NCBI RefSeq assembly: GCF_035917455.1
Contig: NZ_CP109078.1
Coordinates: forward strand, 5,626,001 to 5,690,000
Origin: Micromonospora sp. NBC_01796
Lineage (GTDB): Bacteria; Actinomycetota; Actinomycetes; Mycobacteriales; Micromonosporaceae
Length of the DNA stretch: 64,000 nt
Direction: 5' to 3'
Below the pieces are notes generated by a model, which had not been told where the DNA came from, did no database searches, and saw only the letters and a program-made list of their open reading frames with translations. This document shows, one piece after another, positions 17,492 to 26,319 of the stretch (its first letter is position 1; each line of letters begins with the position of its first letter). A program made the position numbers and the translations under genes.

Positions 17492-20137
17492 TCAGCAGTT
17501 CGGCAGCACGTTGATGTTGTCGCCGCCCTCCAGGTTCAGCCATGCCCACGGGATGTAGTTGCGCCCCTCGTAATTCACCTGCACCCACCAGGTGCTGCGC
17601 TTGCGGCTGTTGTAGATGTACGAGTCGACGTCCTCGCCCTGCACCTTGCAGTACGCCTGCAGCCGGGTGCCGGGCTCCGCCCACCCGGCCTGCTGCGCGT
17701 TCTCCTGCCGGGGCACCCGGAAGATCTCGTTGCCGTTGCGGCCGTCCCGCTCCCGGTCACAGTAGGTCGCGGTGTCGCCGTTCTGCCCGTTGTTGCAGGT
17801 CGCGATCCCGAACTGGTCGTTGGTCTTTCGTGAGCCGGTGGCCGTGCCGGGACCCGCGGCGTTGTTCGCGGTGACGGTGAAGTCGTAGTCCGTGCCGGGC
17901 ATCAGCCCGGTGACCCGGATGCTGGAGCAGGCACCGGCGACCGCCGGCCGCCCGGTCAGCGTCACCGAGCAGGTGGCCTGACCACCACCGGCGTCCACGG
18001 TGAAGTTGACCGTGACCGAGGTGACGTCGGCGGTGCTGCCGGTCACCGTCACCCGTGGCGGCGCCACCGTACGGGCCGTGTCAGTCGCGTCGGCGCCGGC
18101 ACCGGCCTCGTTCACCGCGTGCACCTTGATGGTGATCGTCTGGGCGTCGCCGAGCCCGGTCAACTTCACCCTGGGCTCGGTCACCTCGGTGGTCTTGCCG
18201 CCGGCCGTGACCACGTACTTCGTCACCGGTCGGCCGTTGTCGCGGGCGTCGGCCCAGACCACCGAGATCGCACCGGCCTCGCCGGCCACCGTGGTCGCGG
18301 CGAGATTCGTCGGGGCGTCCGGCTTGGCGAACGGAACCACCGAGTTGCTCACCGGCGACGGGGTCGAACCCGCCCCCTTCTCGTTGACCGCGACGACCTG
18401 GAACGCGTACTGGGTGCCGTAGTCGAGTTCACCGGCCGGGATGACCAGCTCGGTCTTGGTCGACTCACCGGCCAGGGAGGTGGCGCCGGCGGAGATCGCG
18501 GTCACCGCGTACCGCCCGATCTTGTAACCCTGGCCGTTCGCCGCCGGCCACGACACCAGGACCGTCCCGTCCGGACGTTCCTGCGCGGTCACCCCCGCCG
18601 GCGGATCCGGCACCTCGGACGTCGGCACCACGGCGTTACTGGTCTTCGCCGGCCCGGTGCCCTTCGCGTTCACCGCCCGGACCGAGAACCGGTACGACTC
18701 CCCGTTGGTCAGGCCGGTGACCTCCAACGAGCGCTGGTTCGCACCGACCTCGAACTCCTTGCCCGCACCCTCCACCACGTACCGGGTGATCGCCGAACCG
18801 TTGGCCGGCGCCGCCCGCCAACTGACCCGGGCCTGCGCGTTCCCGGCCGCGGCGGTCACGTTCCTCGGCGCACCCGGCTTACCGACCAGCGGCTTCACCG
18901 GCGGGGCGGGCGGCGGGGCGACCGGCGGCGGATCCCCACCGAGAATGTCGTTCGCGTACTTGTTCACCGGTCGGGTCGCGTTCTTGTCGTCGACCACCTG
19001 CGCGTACGCCGAACTCGGCGCGTTGATGAACAGGTGGTTCTCCCGAACCTCCAGCTCCAACGGCCCGGTCGCCTCGGCGACCTTGATCGTGTCGACGATC
19101 TTGCCGGCCGAGTCGAACGAGTAGACCGTCCCGGTCTGGGCGTCGGCGCAGTAGAACCGGCCCGCCCAGGCGACCGCCGGGGTCAGCGGACCCGCACCGG
19201 GAACCGCGAAGTGCTGCTGCACCGCGTTGTCACCGACGACGTAGACGTTCCGGTCGTCCGGGACCGTCACCGCCACCCGGTCACCGGTCGACCGCACCGG
19301 CAGCAGGCCCGGCCCGCTCGTGTCGAGCTTGACCGTACGCGGCTGCTCCTCGCCCCGCACCGTGGTCAGCACACCCGCCGTCCGGTCCAGTACGGCCACC
19401 CCGTCGTCCAGGGTGGAAAGGGCAAGATCGTGACTCGGTTCGGCGACCGTGAGGCTCCGTACCTCCTTCGGGCTCAACCCGGCACCGTCCCCACCACCGG
19501 GGGAGGCCCCCGCCGACGGCACCGCAGCCGGCGTGATCGCCGAGATCGTGCCCTCGCTCGGCACCCCGATCCAGAGCCGGCCCTTGCCGTCGAAGGCACC
19601 CCCGGTGATTCCCGGCAGGAAACGCAGCTGCTCGCCGATCGGCGCCAGCGACCGGGGGTCGAGTTGGCGCACGATGCCCTGGACCGCGTCCACCACGAAC
19701 GCCGAGTCCTCGTGCAGCGCGACGTTGACCCCGAGCCCGGAGGTGGTCTGCGTCCGGGCGACAACCTGGAGCGTCGCAAGATCGAGAGAGCTGATCTGAC
19801 CGGTGGTGAGATCGCGCAGCACCAGCATCCGGTCGGTCTGGGTCACCTGCATCGGGTGGCTGCGCCCCTGCGGCAACTGCATCCGGGTGTCCACCCGCGC
19901 GGTGATCCCGTTGACCCGGGCCAACTCGCTGCGCGCCGTGCTCCACAACCAGGAACTGGCGTCGTAGCTGGCGACCGCGTTGTCCGCCGCGCCGAGCCCG
20001 AGCACGGTCAACCCCATCGCCGCGACCAGTGCCCCCACGACGCCGATGGTGACGAGGCCACCGCGCATCCGGGACCGCCGGACCGGCGCCGGGCCGGACA
20101 TCGACGGGTCGCTGCCGCCGGGCTCGTTGGTGCTCAT
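17492..20137 (-). CDS. Membrane-anchored fibronectin type III protein
   Basis: About 881 residues: a short cytosolic N-terminus, one membrane helix (TIGVVGALVAAMGLTVLGL), an extracellular beta-propeller-like region (about 60-400), a Pro-rich hinge, three to four FN3 repeats (each with PxxPxNVTA or similar and a YxFxVxAVN-type end), and a Cys-containing C-terminal domain. Likely a surface protein handled by the downstream MoxR/DUF58/TgpA proteins. ATG at 20137 is used; GTG at 20161 with GAGAGG upstream is an equally good alternative. Confidence 0.85.
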   Translation of the reverse strand: MSTNEPGGSDPSMSGPAPVRRSRMRGGLVTIGVVGALVAAMGLTVLGLGAADNAVASYDASSWLWSTARSELARVNGITARVDTRMQLPQGRSHPMQVTQTDRMLVLRDLTTGQISSLDLATLQVVARTQTTSGLGVNVALHEDSAFVVDAVQGIVRQLDPRSLAPIGEQLRFLPGITGGAFDGKGRLWIGVPSEGTISAITPAAVPSAGASPGGGDGAGLSPKEVRSLTVAEPSHDLALSTLDDGVAVLDRTAGVLTTVRGEEQPRTVKLDTSGPGLLPVRSTGDRVAVTVPDDRNVYVVGDNAVQQHFAVPGAGPLTPAVAWAGRFYCADAQTGTVYSFDSAGKIVDTIKVAEATGPLELEVRENHLFINAPSSAYAQVVDDKNATRPVNKYANDILGGDPPPVAPPPAPPVKPLVGKPGAPRNVTAAAGNAQARVSWRAAPANGSAITRYVVEGAGKEFEVGANQRSLEVTGLTNGESYRFSVRAVNAKGTGPAKTSNAVVPTSEVPDPPAGVTAQERPDGTVLVSWPAANGQGYKIGRYAVTAISAGATSLAGESTKTELVIPAGELDYGTQYAFQVVAVNEKGAGSTPSPVSNSVVPFAKPDAPTNLAATTVAGEAGAISVVWADARDNGRPVTKYVVTAGGKTTEVTEPRVKLTGLGDAQTITIKVHAVNEAGAGADATDTARTVAPPRVTVTGSTADVTSVTVNFTVDAGGGQATCSVTLTGRPAVAGACSSIRVTGLMPGTDYDFTVTANNAAGPGTATGSRKTNDQFGIATCNNGQNGDTATYCDRERDGRNGNEIFRVPRQENAQQAGWAEPGTRLQAYCKVQGEDVDSYIYNSRKRSTWWVQVNYEGRNYIPWAWLNLEGGDNINVLPNC

Positions 20138-20312
20138 GGTGCCGTTGTCTGTGGTGACCACAGCCGGCCGCCTCTCACCTGATCGCGGCCGGATCCGACC
20201 GCGCGCCTCCCAGAAACCGGGTGCCATCATATGGCCTGGTCAATCCGGGTGGGAACCCGCCGGGTAGGTCTGTGGACACAGCCGGTGCCGACAGTGGACC
20301 CCACCGGCGGAC

Positions 20313-21947
20313 CTAACCGCGCTTGGTGCACACCTGCTGAGAGGTGGCAACAACCTCGGTCGAGTAGACGGCGACCACGGTGAAGCAGTAGTCGACCGTC
20401 GCGCTCAACCCATTGACCGTGTGCTTCGTACTGCCGGGCTTGAGGGTCGCCATCGGACCGAGCTGCTGCCCGCTCCGGGCGCCCGCCACGATGAAGGACA
20501 CCGTACCGCCGCTCGAGTCGACCCAGGTGATCGTGATCGCCGTACCCTCGTCGCGCAGGGCAAGGTCCGTCGGCGGACTTCCGCCGGCACCCGAATCCGG
20601 GTCGGCCCCCGCACTCTGTTCGGCGTCCGGCCCGGCCGGCGGCCCGTTGTTCGTAGCCGGCGCGTTCAGCAGGGTGACGACCACCACCACGATCGCGGCC
20701 AGCACCGCCACGGCCGCCGCGATCCCGGCCGCGATCACCGCGCCGTGACCCCGGCTCGCCGGGCCCGGCGCCGGCGCCGCCGGTGTCGATGTCGTGATCA
20801 CCTGGTACGGCGGCAGCTGCGGCGCCGACACCGAGCGGGTTGCCTCCGGGTCCGATACCGGCCACCCCCGTTGCACCGGTACGGCCCGGGTCGGAGCCCC
20901 GTCAACGACATCGGTGTACGTCACCTGGAGCGCGGGCCCGCCGGTGGACGGGTCCGGCCGCGTCGGTACCGGCTGTGCCGGTATCCGTTGTGTCGCCGTC
21001 GGTTGTGTCGGCGTCGATTGTGTTGGTGTCGGTTGTGTTGGTGTCGGTTGTGTTGGTGTCGGTTGTACCGGCCGCGGTTGTACCGGCTTCGGCTGGATCG
21101 GTGCCGGCTCCACCCGCTGCCCCGGCAGGTCCGGCGCGGTCCGGGACGGGGACGAGGTGAACCGCGGTGTTGCCTGTGGCGGGGCTGCCTGTGGCGGGGC
21201 TGCCTGTGGCGGGGCTGCCTGTGATGGGGCGGCCGAGGTCGGCCATGCCGCTACAGGAGGGTGCGGGGTGGTGGTCCCGTCGACCGGTGGCGGCACGGGC
21301 ACCGGTGCGTTCGGCACGGTGCCCCCGGCGCCGCCGACCGCTGACGGAGTTGCCGCTGCCCCGGTCCCGCTCGAGGCGAAGGTCGACGGACCTGCCGCTG
21401 TCCCGGTCCCGCTCGCGGCGAAGGTCGAGGGACCTGCCGCTGTCCCGGTCCTGCTCGCGGGGAAGGTGACGGTGGCCGGTTCCGGAACCGCGCCGGTGCC
21501 ACCGGGCGAGGGCGACTCGCCGAGGTACTCGCGCGCTGCCCGTACCGTCCAGTGGTCGACACCGAGCGCCGCGGGCCCGGCGGTGGCAACCCGGGTGAAG
21601 TTGCGGCGGGCCTCGTGCCGGTTGCCCAGTTCCTCGGCGACCGTGCCAAGATCGAAGGAGATCGCCAGGAGCAGCGGATCGCCGTCGCCCCAACGCCGCA
21701 GACCGGCGGCGAGCGCCTCCTCCAGCACCCGCCGGGCAGCAGCCGGATCATCGGCCTGTACGTGCAGCCGGGCCAGCAGATGTCCGGTCGCCAGCACCTC
21801 CCGGTCATCCTCCCCGTACGCCGGCCGGCCCGCCTCGATCGCCTGGGCGAGCAGTCGGCGGGCGCCGGGGGAGTCACCGGCGTCGGCGAGCGCCTGCGCG
21901 TTGCGTCGGACGGCGGGCAGGGGAGGCGGCTGGGACACGTTCGTCAT
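20313..21947 (-). CDS. TPR protein with Pro-rich repeats, one membrane helix and an FN3-like tail
   Basis: About 544 residues. The N-terminal third contains TPR-like helical pairs (GDSPGARRLLAQAIEAG; ARRVLEEALAAGLRRWG; ELGNRHEARRNFTRVA). A long low-complexity Pro/Thr/Gln/Ala segment follows, then a membrane helix (VIAAGIAAAVAVLAAIVVVVV) and a C-terminal beta domain ending in VVATSQQVCTKRG. It probably signals or scaffolds at the membrane; no enzyme motif is seen. ATG at 21947 is chosen over a GTG 8 codons earlier. It lies upstream of the FN3 gene on the same strand, with an 83-bp gap to the long FN3 frame. Confidence 0.75.
   Translation of the reverse strand: MTNVSQPPPLPAVRRNAQALADAGDSPGARRLLAQAIEAGRPAYGEDDREVLATGHLLARLHVQADDPAAARRVLEEALAAGLRRWGDGDPLLLAISFDLGTVAEELGNRHEARRNFTRVATAGPAALGVDHWTVRAAREYLGESPSPGGTGAVPEPATVTFPASRTGTAAGPSTFAASGTGTAAGPSTFASSGTGAAATPSAVGGAGGTVPNAPVPVPPPVDGTTTPHPPVAAWPTSAAPSQAAPPQAAPPQAAPPQATPRFTSSPSRTAPDLPGQRVEPAPIQPKPVQPRPVQPTPTQPTPTQPTPTQSTPTQPTATQRIPAQPVPTRPDPSTGGPALQVTYTDVVDGAPTRAVPVQRGWPVSDPEATRSVSAPQLPPYQVITTSTPAAPAPGPASRGHGAVIAAGIAAAVAVLAAIVVVVVTLLNAPATNNGPPAGPDAEQSAGADPDSGAGGSPPTDLALRDEGTAITITWVDSSGGTVSFIVAGARSGQQLGPMATLKPGSTKHTVNGLSATVDYCFTVVAVYSTEVVATSQQVCTKRG
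21001..21474. repeat. Tandem repeats coding low-complexity linker
   Basis: Three separate tandem blocks lie inside the TPR/FN3-like gene: five 15-bp units at 21001-21075 (coding PTQPT-like pentads), four 15-bp units at 21171-21230 (QAAPP pentads), and three 42-bp units at 21349-21474. All unit lengths are multiples of three, so copy-number change would keep the frame. Confidence 0.85.
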
Positions 21948-22040
21948 CGTGCCCGTCGGACCCGTCGGCACGCCACCCGGCCCGGTCCGGTTCCGCCCCG
22001 ATCCGGTCGATCAGGGCACTTCTAGGGTGTCGGGTTCTGG

Positions 22041-22097
22041 ACATCCTGCCGGCTTTCGGACATCCTGCCGGCTTTCGGAAAACCTGCCGGGCTCCGG
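22041..22097. repeat. Three tandem 19-bp repeats
   Basis: ACATCCTGCCGGCTTTCGG occurs twice in a row at 22041 and 22060, with a diverged third copy at 22079. The block lies between the TPR protein start and the Rid gene stop, in a roughly 190-bp interval with no gene. Confidence 0.8.
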
Positions 22098-22139
22098 CAA
22101 GTTCTCGGGTCCGGGTGGCGGACCAGGCGGTCGGGGACC

Positions 22140-22541
22140 CTAGGGCAGTGCGGCGGTGACGTCGAGTTCCACCAGTTGGTCCGTGAAGCCCAGCTGGGCC
22201 ACCCCGAGCAGGGTGCTGGCGCTGGCGAACGCGGCGGCCAGCGGCGACTCCCGCAGACGCGACCAGACTCCACCGAGCACCGAGCGATCGTCACTGACCA
22301 CGTAAATCACCGTCCGTACGACATCCTCGGGTCCGGCACCGATCGAGGCCAGTACGGCCATCGTGTTCGCCACCACCTGGTCGACCTGGGCACCGACGTC
22401 TCCCGGACCCACCAACGCCCCGGTCGAATCGAGCGGGCACTGCCCGGCGAGATAGGCCGTACGCCCAGCGGACACCACGGTCACGTGGTGGTACCCCGGA
22501 GTCCCGTGCAACCCCACCGGGTTCGTACGCGTGATCGTCAT
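22140..22541 (-). CDS. RidA/YjgF family protein
   Basis: 133 residues, the usual size for this family of enamine/imine deaminases. Visible family blocks are YLAGQCPLDSTGALVGPGD, VVANTMAVLASIGAGPEDVVRTVIYV and the C-terminal LVELDVTAALP. The catalytic Arg of classical RidA is expected in the segment around VRTVIYV. ATG at 22541 gives the normal start MTITRTNPVG; a longer frame to 22646 would add an atypical extension. Close to the tRNA-Leu gene but on the opposite strand. Confidence 0.88.
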   Translation of the reverse strand: MTITRTNPVGLHGTPGYHHVTVVSAGRTAYLAGQCPLDSTGALVGPGDVGAQVDQVVANTMAVLASIGAGPEDVVRTVIYVVSDDRSVLGGVWSRLRESPLAAAFASASTLLGVAQLGFTDQLVELDVTAALP

Positions 22542-22738
22542 CGCGCCATGGTGCGCGGGAGTGGTGCCGGGGGCCACGGAATTTTTGCTTGATCGGATGT
22601 TTGGCCTGGTCAGCAGGGTGGGCGAGAGGCGTTGTGCATGATCCACGCCTGCCGTGTACAGTAATCCACCGTGCGGCCCGCCAGGCAGCTCACGGACGGT
22701 CTGACCGTTCCAAGGTCAACGGCGGGAAACGTATGTAA

Positions 22739-22822
22739 GTCCGGGTGGCGGAATGGCAGACGCGCTAGCTTGAGGTGCTAGTGCCCGTATAGGGCGTGGG
22801 GGTTCAAGTCCCCCCTCGGACA
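22739..22822 (+). tRNA. tRNA-Leu(GAG)
   Basis: 84 bases with a 7-bp acceptor stem (GTCCGGG with CTCGGAC, one G-U pair), anticodon stem CTAGC/GCTAG around the loop TTGAGGT (anticodon GAG), a long variable arm typical for Leu, and the T-arm GGGGGTTCAAGTCCCCC. CCA is not encoded. The recombinase gene on the other strand ends inside this tRNA at 22778, so the tRNA 3' half is likely an integration site. Confidence 0.95.
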
Positions 22823-24457
22823 CAAACTAGTACATGATCCATCAGGGTTGGCCTCCGCTTCGATGATGCGGAGGCCTGGTTTGTATGTGAGCTTGAGTCC
22901 GAGTTGCTGGTAGACCTGGGCCTTGTCGGCGCGGTCGGCGGTGCGCAGGATGTTGGCGATGCCGGAGAGTGCCTCGACCATGGTGTCGATCTCGTCGGGG
23001 GTCATGGTGCGGCGGCCGGTGAGTTGGCGTAGCTCGGCCTCGACGGTGGCCTTTTCTGCCTGGACTTGGGTGGTCCATTGCTGGACGAGTGTGGGGTCGG
23101 TGCCTGCTTCCAGTGCGGCTCGGTAGCGGTCGAGCTTGGTCTGGCAGATGGTGATCTTTTCGCGGGCGGCGGCGATGCGCTGCTGGTCGGCGTCGTTGTG
23201 CTGGGCGTCGGCGATGGCTTGCAGGGTGACCTGGAGGTTGGCTGGTCTGAATGCCCGACTGATCCACGGGTCGATCTGTTCGATGATTTTGTCCTCGCGG
23301 ACGTAGAGGCTGCGGGGGTGGGCGATGCTGTTGGCGTCGGTGTATTCGGCGGCGTAGGTGCACCGGTAGTGGTTGCGGTTGTTGTTGAAGCTGCCGACCA
23401 TCCGTCGTTCGCACAGCCCGCAGAACAACAGGCCGGACAGGGCGTAGCCACGCTTGCTCGCACGTGGCTTGGACTTGACGCCCGGCCGGCGTGCTCCCGC
23501 CGCGATCTGGGCCTGGACCTGCTCAAACGTGTCGTCGTCGATGAGGGGATCGTGCACGAGTGCGGCGGAGTAGATCCATTCGCGGGCGGGGTTCCAGCGC
23601 ATCTTCGTTTCGTGGCCGAGGGCGACGTCTTCGATGTCGATGAGGATCTCGGCTTTACGTTGCCGGTTCCATACCTGCCGGCCGGTGTACCGGCGGTTTA
23701 GCAGGATCACGCGTACGGCGCTCTTGGCCCAGGCGTTGCCGTGTCGGTGGGGGTTGCGTCGCGGGTCGGCCGCAGACGGGGACGGGATGCCGTCGCGGGT
23801 GAGTCCTTCGGCGATGGCGTAGATGCCCGAGCCGGCGAGGAACTCGCGGTAGATCCGGGCGACGACAGGTGCGGTGAGCGGGTCGGGCTCGAGGCGGTGC
23901 AGTCGTCGGCCGTCGGCCGCCTTGCTCGGGTTCGGGTGCGGTCCAGCGTCAGCGAGCCGATAACCATATGGGGGACGACCGCCGAGGAATCTACCCTCGG
24001 TGGCGGCCTGGGCGGCCATCGCCGAGCGGACTCGGATCTTGATCCGGTTCCGTTCGCCTTTGCTCATTCCGCCGTAGAGCGACATAACTAGGTCGTGGGC
24101 GTCGCTGCCCGGGTCGACCGCGCCGCCGACTTCGGGAATCCACAGCTGGACGCCGAAGTGTTCGAACAGCGGGAAGGTAAGTCCGAACTGGTTGCCGTAG
24201 AAGGCGCGCTGTGGCTCGCCGATAACGACGCCGTCGAAGCCCCGACGCGGATTGCGCAGCGCGGTAAGTAGGTCCGCCGCCCGTGGTCGTCGTTTCCATG
24301 GCAGGGACCGGGAGGTGCCAATGTCGAAGTATTCCGTGATGATCGTGTGCCCGGCAGCTTCAATGAGGCTGCGGGCGCGGGCGATTTGCCAGTTGCGGGA
24401 TGCTTCGGGGTCCTGATTGTCCTCGGTGGACACGCGTCCGTAGAAGGCAAATTTCAT
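22778..24457 (-). CDS. Large serine recombinase/integrase
   Basis: 559 residues. The N-terminal resolvase domain starts FAFYGRVSTEDNQ with the catalytic Ser in GRVS and the later conserved SKGERNRIKIRVRSAM; the recombinase domain and a zinc-ribbon (LFCGLCERRMV, later RCTYA) follow, then a coiled-coil-like region. The last residues (CPRGDLNPHALYGH) are coded by the antisense of tRNA-Leu, the standard sign of an element integrated in that tRNA. The normal stop was probably created by integration. Its start overlaps the preceding small gene by ATGA. Confidence 0.93.
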   Translation of the reverse strand: MKFAFYGRVSTEDNQDPEASRNWQIARARSLIEAAGHTIITEYFDIGTSRSLPWKRRPRAADLLTALRNPRRGFDGVVIGEPQRAFYGNQFGLTFPLFEHFGVQLWIPEVGGAVDPGSDAHDLVMSLYGGMSKGERNRIKIRVRSAMAAQAATEGRFLGGRPPYGYRLADAGPHPNPSKAADGRRLHRLEPDPLTAPVVARIYREFLAGSGIYAIAEGLTRDGIPSPSAADPRRNPHRHGNAWAKSAVRVILLNRRYTGRQVWNRQRKAEILIDIEDVALGHETKMRWNPAREWIYSAALVHDPLIDDDTFEQVQAQIAAGARRPGVKSKPRASKRGYALSGLLFCGLCERRMVGSFNNNRNHYRCTYAAEYTDANSIAHPRSLYVREDKIIEQIDPWISRAFRPANLQVTLQAIADAQHNDADQQRIAAAREKITICQTKLDRYRAALEAGTDPTLVQQWTTQVQAEKATVEAELRQLTGRRTMTPDEIDTMVEALSGIANILRTADRADKAQVYQQLGLKLTYKPGLRIIEAEANPDGSCTSLCPRGDLNPHALYGH

Positions 24458-24834
24458 CCTGTGCTCCTGGATGGTGGGGGTTGCTGGCCGCCGGCCTGGT
24501 GGCGTGCGGCGTTGAGGATCAGTCGAAGCAGTGCCGCGGCTGTGCCTGGTGTGATCACGGGGTCGTGATCGGGTAGCTCGACCCGGAGTTCACGTCTTTG
24601 TGGCGGGTACGAAGCCGCGGCAGCGTAGTTTGACTCACCCGGCGACGGCAAGGCCGATGTCTTTGTGTCTTCGGTGGATAGTTGCGCGTCGTGATCAGTG
24701 CGATGCGCGCCGTGCGACTGCTTCCGGTGGTAGGCCTCACCGACGTGGGTGTCGTCGAGTCCGTCGCGTTTCGGGTGGGCGGTGTTGGTTGAGTCGTCGC
24801 GGCTCGTAGCCGGGTTGAGATGGGATTCGGGCAT
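24454..24834 (-). CDS. Small protein translationally coupled to the serine recombinase
   Basis: 126 residues, hydrophilic and rich in His, Asp, Thr and Pro, with a short helical segment near the end (AAALLRLILNAARHQAG). Its TGA overlaps the recombinase ATG by 4 bases, so co-translation is likely. No family is recognised. It may be an element-specific accessory or excision-related protein, which is only inferred from position. Confidence 0.5.
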   Translation of the reverse strand: MPESHLNPATSRDDSTNTAHPKRDGLDDTHVGEAYHRKQSHGAHRTDHDAQLSTEDTKTSALPSPGESNYAAAASYPPQRRELRVELPDHDPVITPGTAAALLRLILNAARHQAGGQQPPPSRSTG

Positions 24835-24967
24835 CGGTGGGTGGCTCCCGCGCCGTCGCGGGCCGTGTTCGCATCAACCAAATGCCCAACAGACGGCTGC
24901 GGCGCGTCGCCAGGGCCCGAAAGGCAACCCAACAGGTACCCAACAGGGCGGCACATGCCGGGCGGTA

Positions 24968-25014
24968 TGGGGAGTTGGGTCTCCCCCGGAGGGTGGGGGA
25001 GACCCAGCTCCCCA
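24968..25014 (-). terminator. Strong hairpin after gene 25039-25833
   Basis: A 20-bp stem (24968-24987 with 24995-25014, one mismatch) with a 7-base loop lies 25 bases past the stop of the minus-strand hypothetical gene and upstream of the recombinase operon. It fits a terminator isolating the two units. Confidence 0.75.
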
Positions 25015-25038
25015 ACTGTCGGTAGCCGGGTTTGCGCT

Positions 25039-25833
25039 TCAGCTCAGGATGATCAGCCTCGGATCGAAGGCGGGCTGTTCGACAAGACGGAGGTAGTCGG
25101 GTGGGAGCAGGTGCCGTTGGACCGGTGGCAGACCGCAGTCCTGGGGGAGCAGCGCGGACAAGCCCGCGCGCAGGCAGTAGGTTGCTGCCGCCGCACTCAA
25201 ATGGTCCGGCCCGGTGAGAAGCAGTCGACTCAGGTCGGTACTGGTCAGACCGTCGGGTGGGTCGCCGATCCTACGGCGATTATCCATCTCCCGAGCGTTC
25301 TGCCACAGGGCAGGATCGTCGATGCGCTGGATGAACGTCCTCACCACCTGTGGCCACCCGTTCGCTAACCACCAACGCCAGTTGAAGGTCGAACCGCGAC
25401 AGGCAAGGAGGGTGAGGACGTCGGCCGCACCGTTTCTTGCCACCGTGTCGGTCCAGCCCTTGCAACATGCCTCGACGTGGGCCTGATACTTGGAGAGTTC
25501 CTGCTTGTTGGGAGCGAGGTCGAGCAACCTGCGCCCGTCCGGAAGCACGCGGTCAGGATCCGTCAGGACTTGGGAGACTTGGCTGAAGAGGTCCCCTTGT
25601 GCGCGCGAGTGGTCGACTAGGACGCTACGGACTAGTCGAGTGGCCGCTGCGTTCGCGCGCATCATGTCTCCGTCAGCAATGCGCCGAAATCGGACCGAAT
25701 GCCAGTCCTCGACTGGACCGTCGCGCCACGCCATGCGGGTCACTGCGATGGCAGCCAGAGCATTGACCCGCTCGTCGTCATCTGGATCGAAGTCAAGTTG
25801 CGCACATGCGCGTCGCAGCAAAGCCTGATCCAC
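25039..25833 (-). CDS. Hypothetical protein, unrecognised
   Basis: 264 residues, soluble and helical (VDQALLRRACAQLDFDP; LAAIAVTRMAWRDGP; RLVRSVLVDHSRAQGDLFSQV), Trp-rich in the middle (FNWRWWLANGWPQVV). No catalytic motif is recognised. GTG at 25833 is well supported by GGGGAGG about 9 bases upstream; the frame remains open to 26220 but that part runs antisense to a tRNA-like fragment. It lies within the presumed integrative element and has its own terminator. Confidence 0.65.
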   Translation of the reverse strand: MDQALLRRACAQLDFDPDDDERVNALAAIAVTRMAWRDGPVEDWHSVRFRRIADGDMMRANAAATRLVRSVLVDHSRAQGDLFSQVSQVLTDPDRVLPDGRRLLDLAPNKQELSKYQAHVEACCKGWTDTVARNGAADVLTLLACRGSTFNWRWWLANGWPQVVRTFIQRIDDPALWQNAREMDNRRRIGDPPDGLTSTDLSRLLLTGPDHLSAAAATYCLRAGLSALLPQDCGLPPVQRHLLPPDYLRLVEQPAFDPRLIILS

Positions 25834-26319
25834 GTTAGCCGCCTCCCCGGACGGGTTCAGATGCCTTGCCGGGGTCAAACCGATCCTCTGACTGATCGTT
25901 ACCTGGCTACCAGCGTCGCAGGTTCGAATCCTGCCCAGGGCTCGAACCTGCGACACCCGGGTGACGAACAGCGGTTGTGGAGGCCGAGCCCGGGGACAAG
26001 ATGCCCACGCCCCGGCATCTCCACCCGTCCGCGTGGCTGAATCGGGCGGAGAGATGCTCGGCGAGCGACGCCGGCAAACACTGCCTTGGCGTAGGTTGTG
26101 GCGTGAGCGTGACGTCGGCCGACAGCGACGCCAGTGGTTTGGTCCCCTCAATTGCCTCCGGCAGGAGCTGATTGACACCTGCCGGCTACCGGGTGTCGGC
26201 TCCGCCTGAAAACTGACCATGTGGTTCCGGCTGAATCGGGACCACCTCCTGAAGCATCGGGAGGGGGAGTGTGTCGATTTCGGCTCTGTCTCGCATTCGG
26301 TGGTGGCGGAGGGTGCTGG
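25834..26319. other. Gene-free interval with a tRNA-like fragment
   Basis: 486 bases without a supported gene. At 25915-25946 the plus strand carries a tRNA T-arm and 3' acceptor-like piece (GCAGGTTCGAATCCTGC, then CCAGGGC), preceded by no complete tRNA. A 13-bp inverted copy of GTCGCAGGTTCGA ends at 25954. The stretch 26220-26319 abuts the ISL3 transposase and probably includes the IS end. Confidence 0.5.
25915..25954. repeat. Inverted repeat around a tRNA-like T-arm
   Basis: GTCGCAGGTTCGA (25915-25927) is repeated as its exact reverse complement at 25942-25954, with the T-arm-like stem GCAGG-TTCGAAT-CCTGC inside. This resembles the 3' end of a tRNA left as an attachment-site scar. The tRNA identity cannot be told from the fragment. 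Confidence 0.5.

Noticed and set aside
18119-20182. 687-residue plus-strand frame opposite the FN3 protein
   Set aside because: Antisense shadow; the minus strand shows clear FN3 repeats and a membrane helix.
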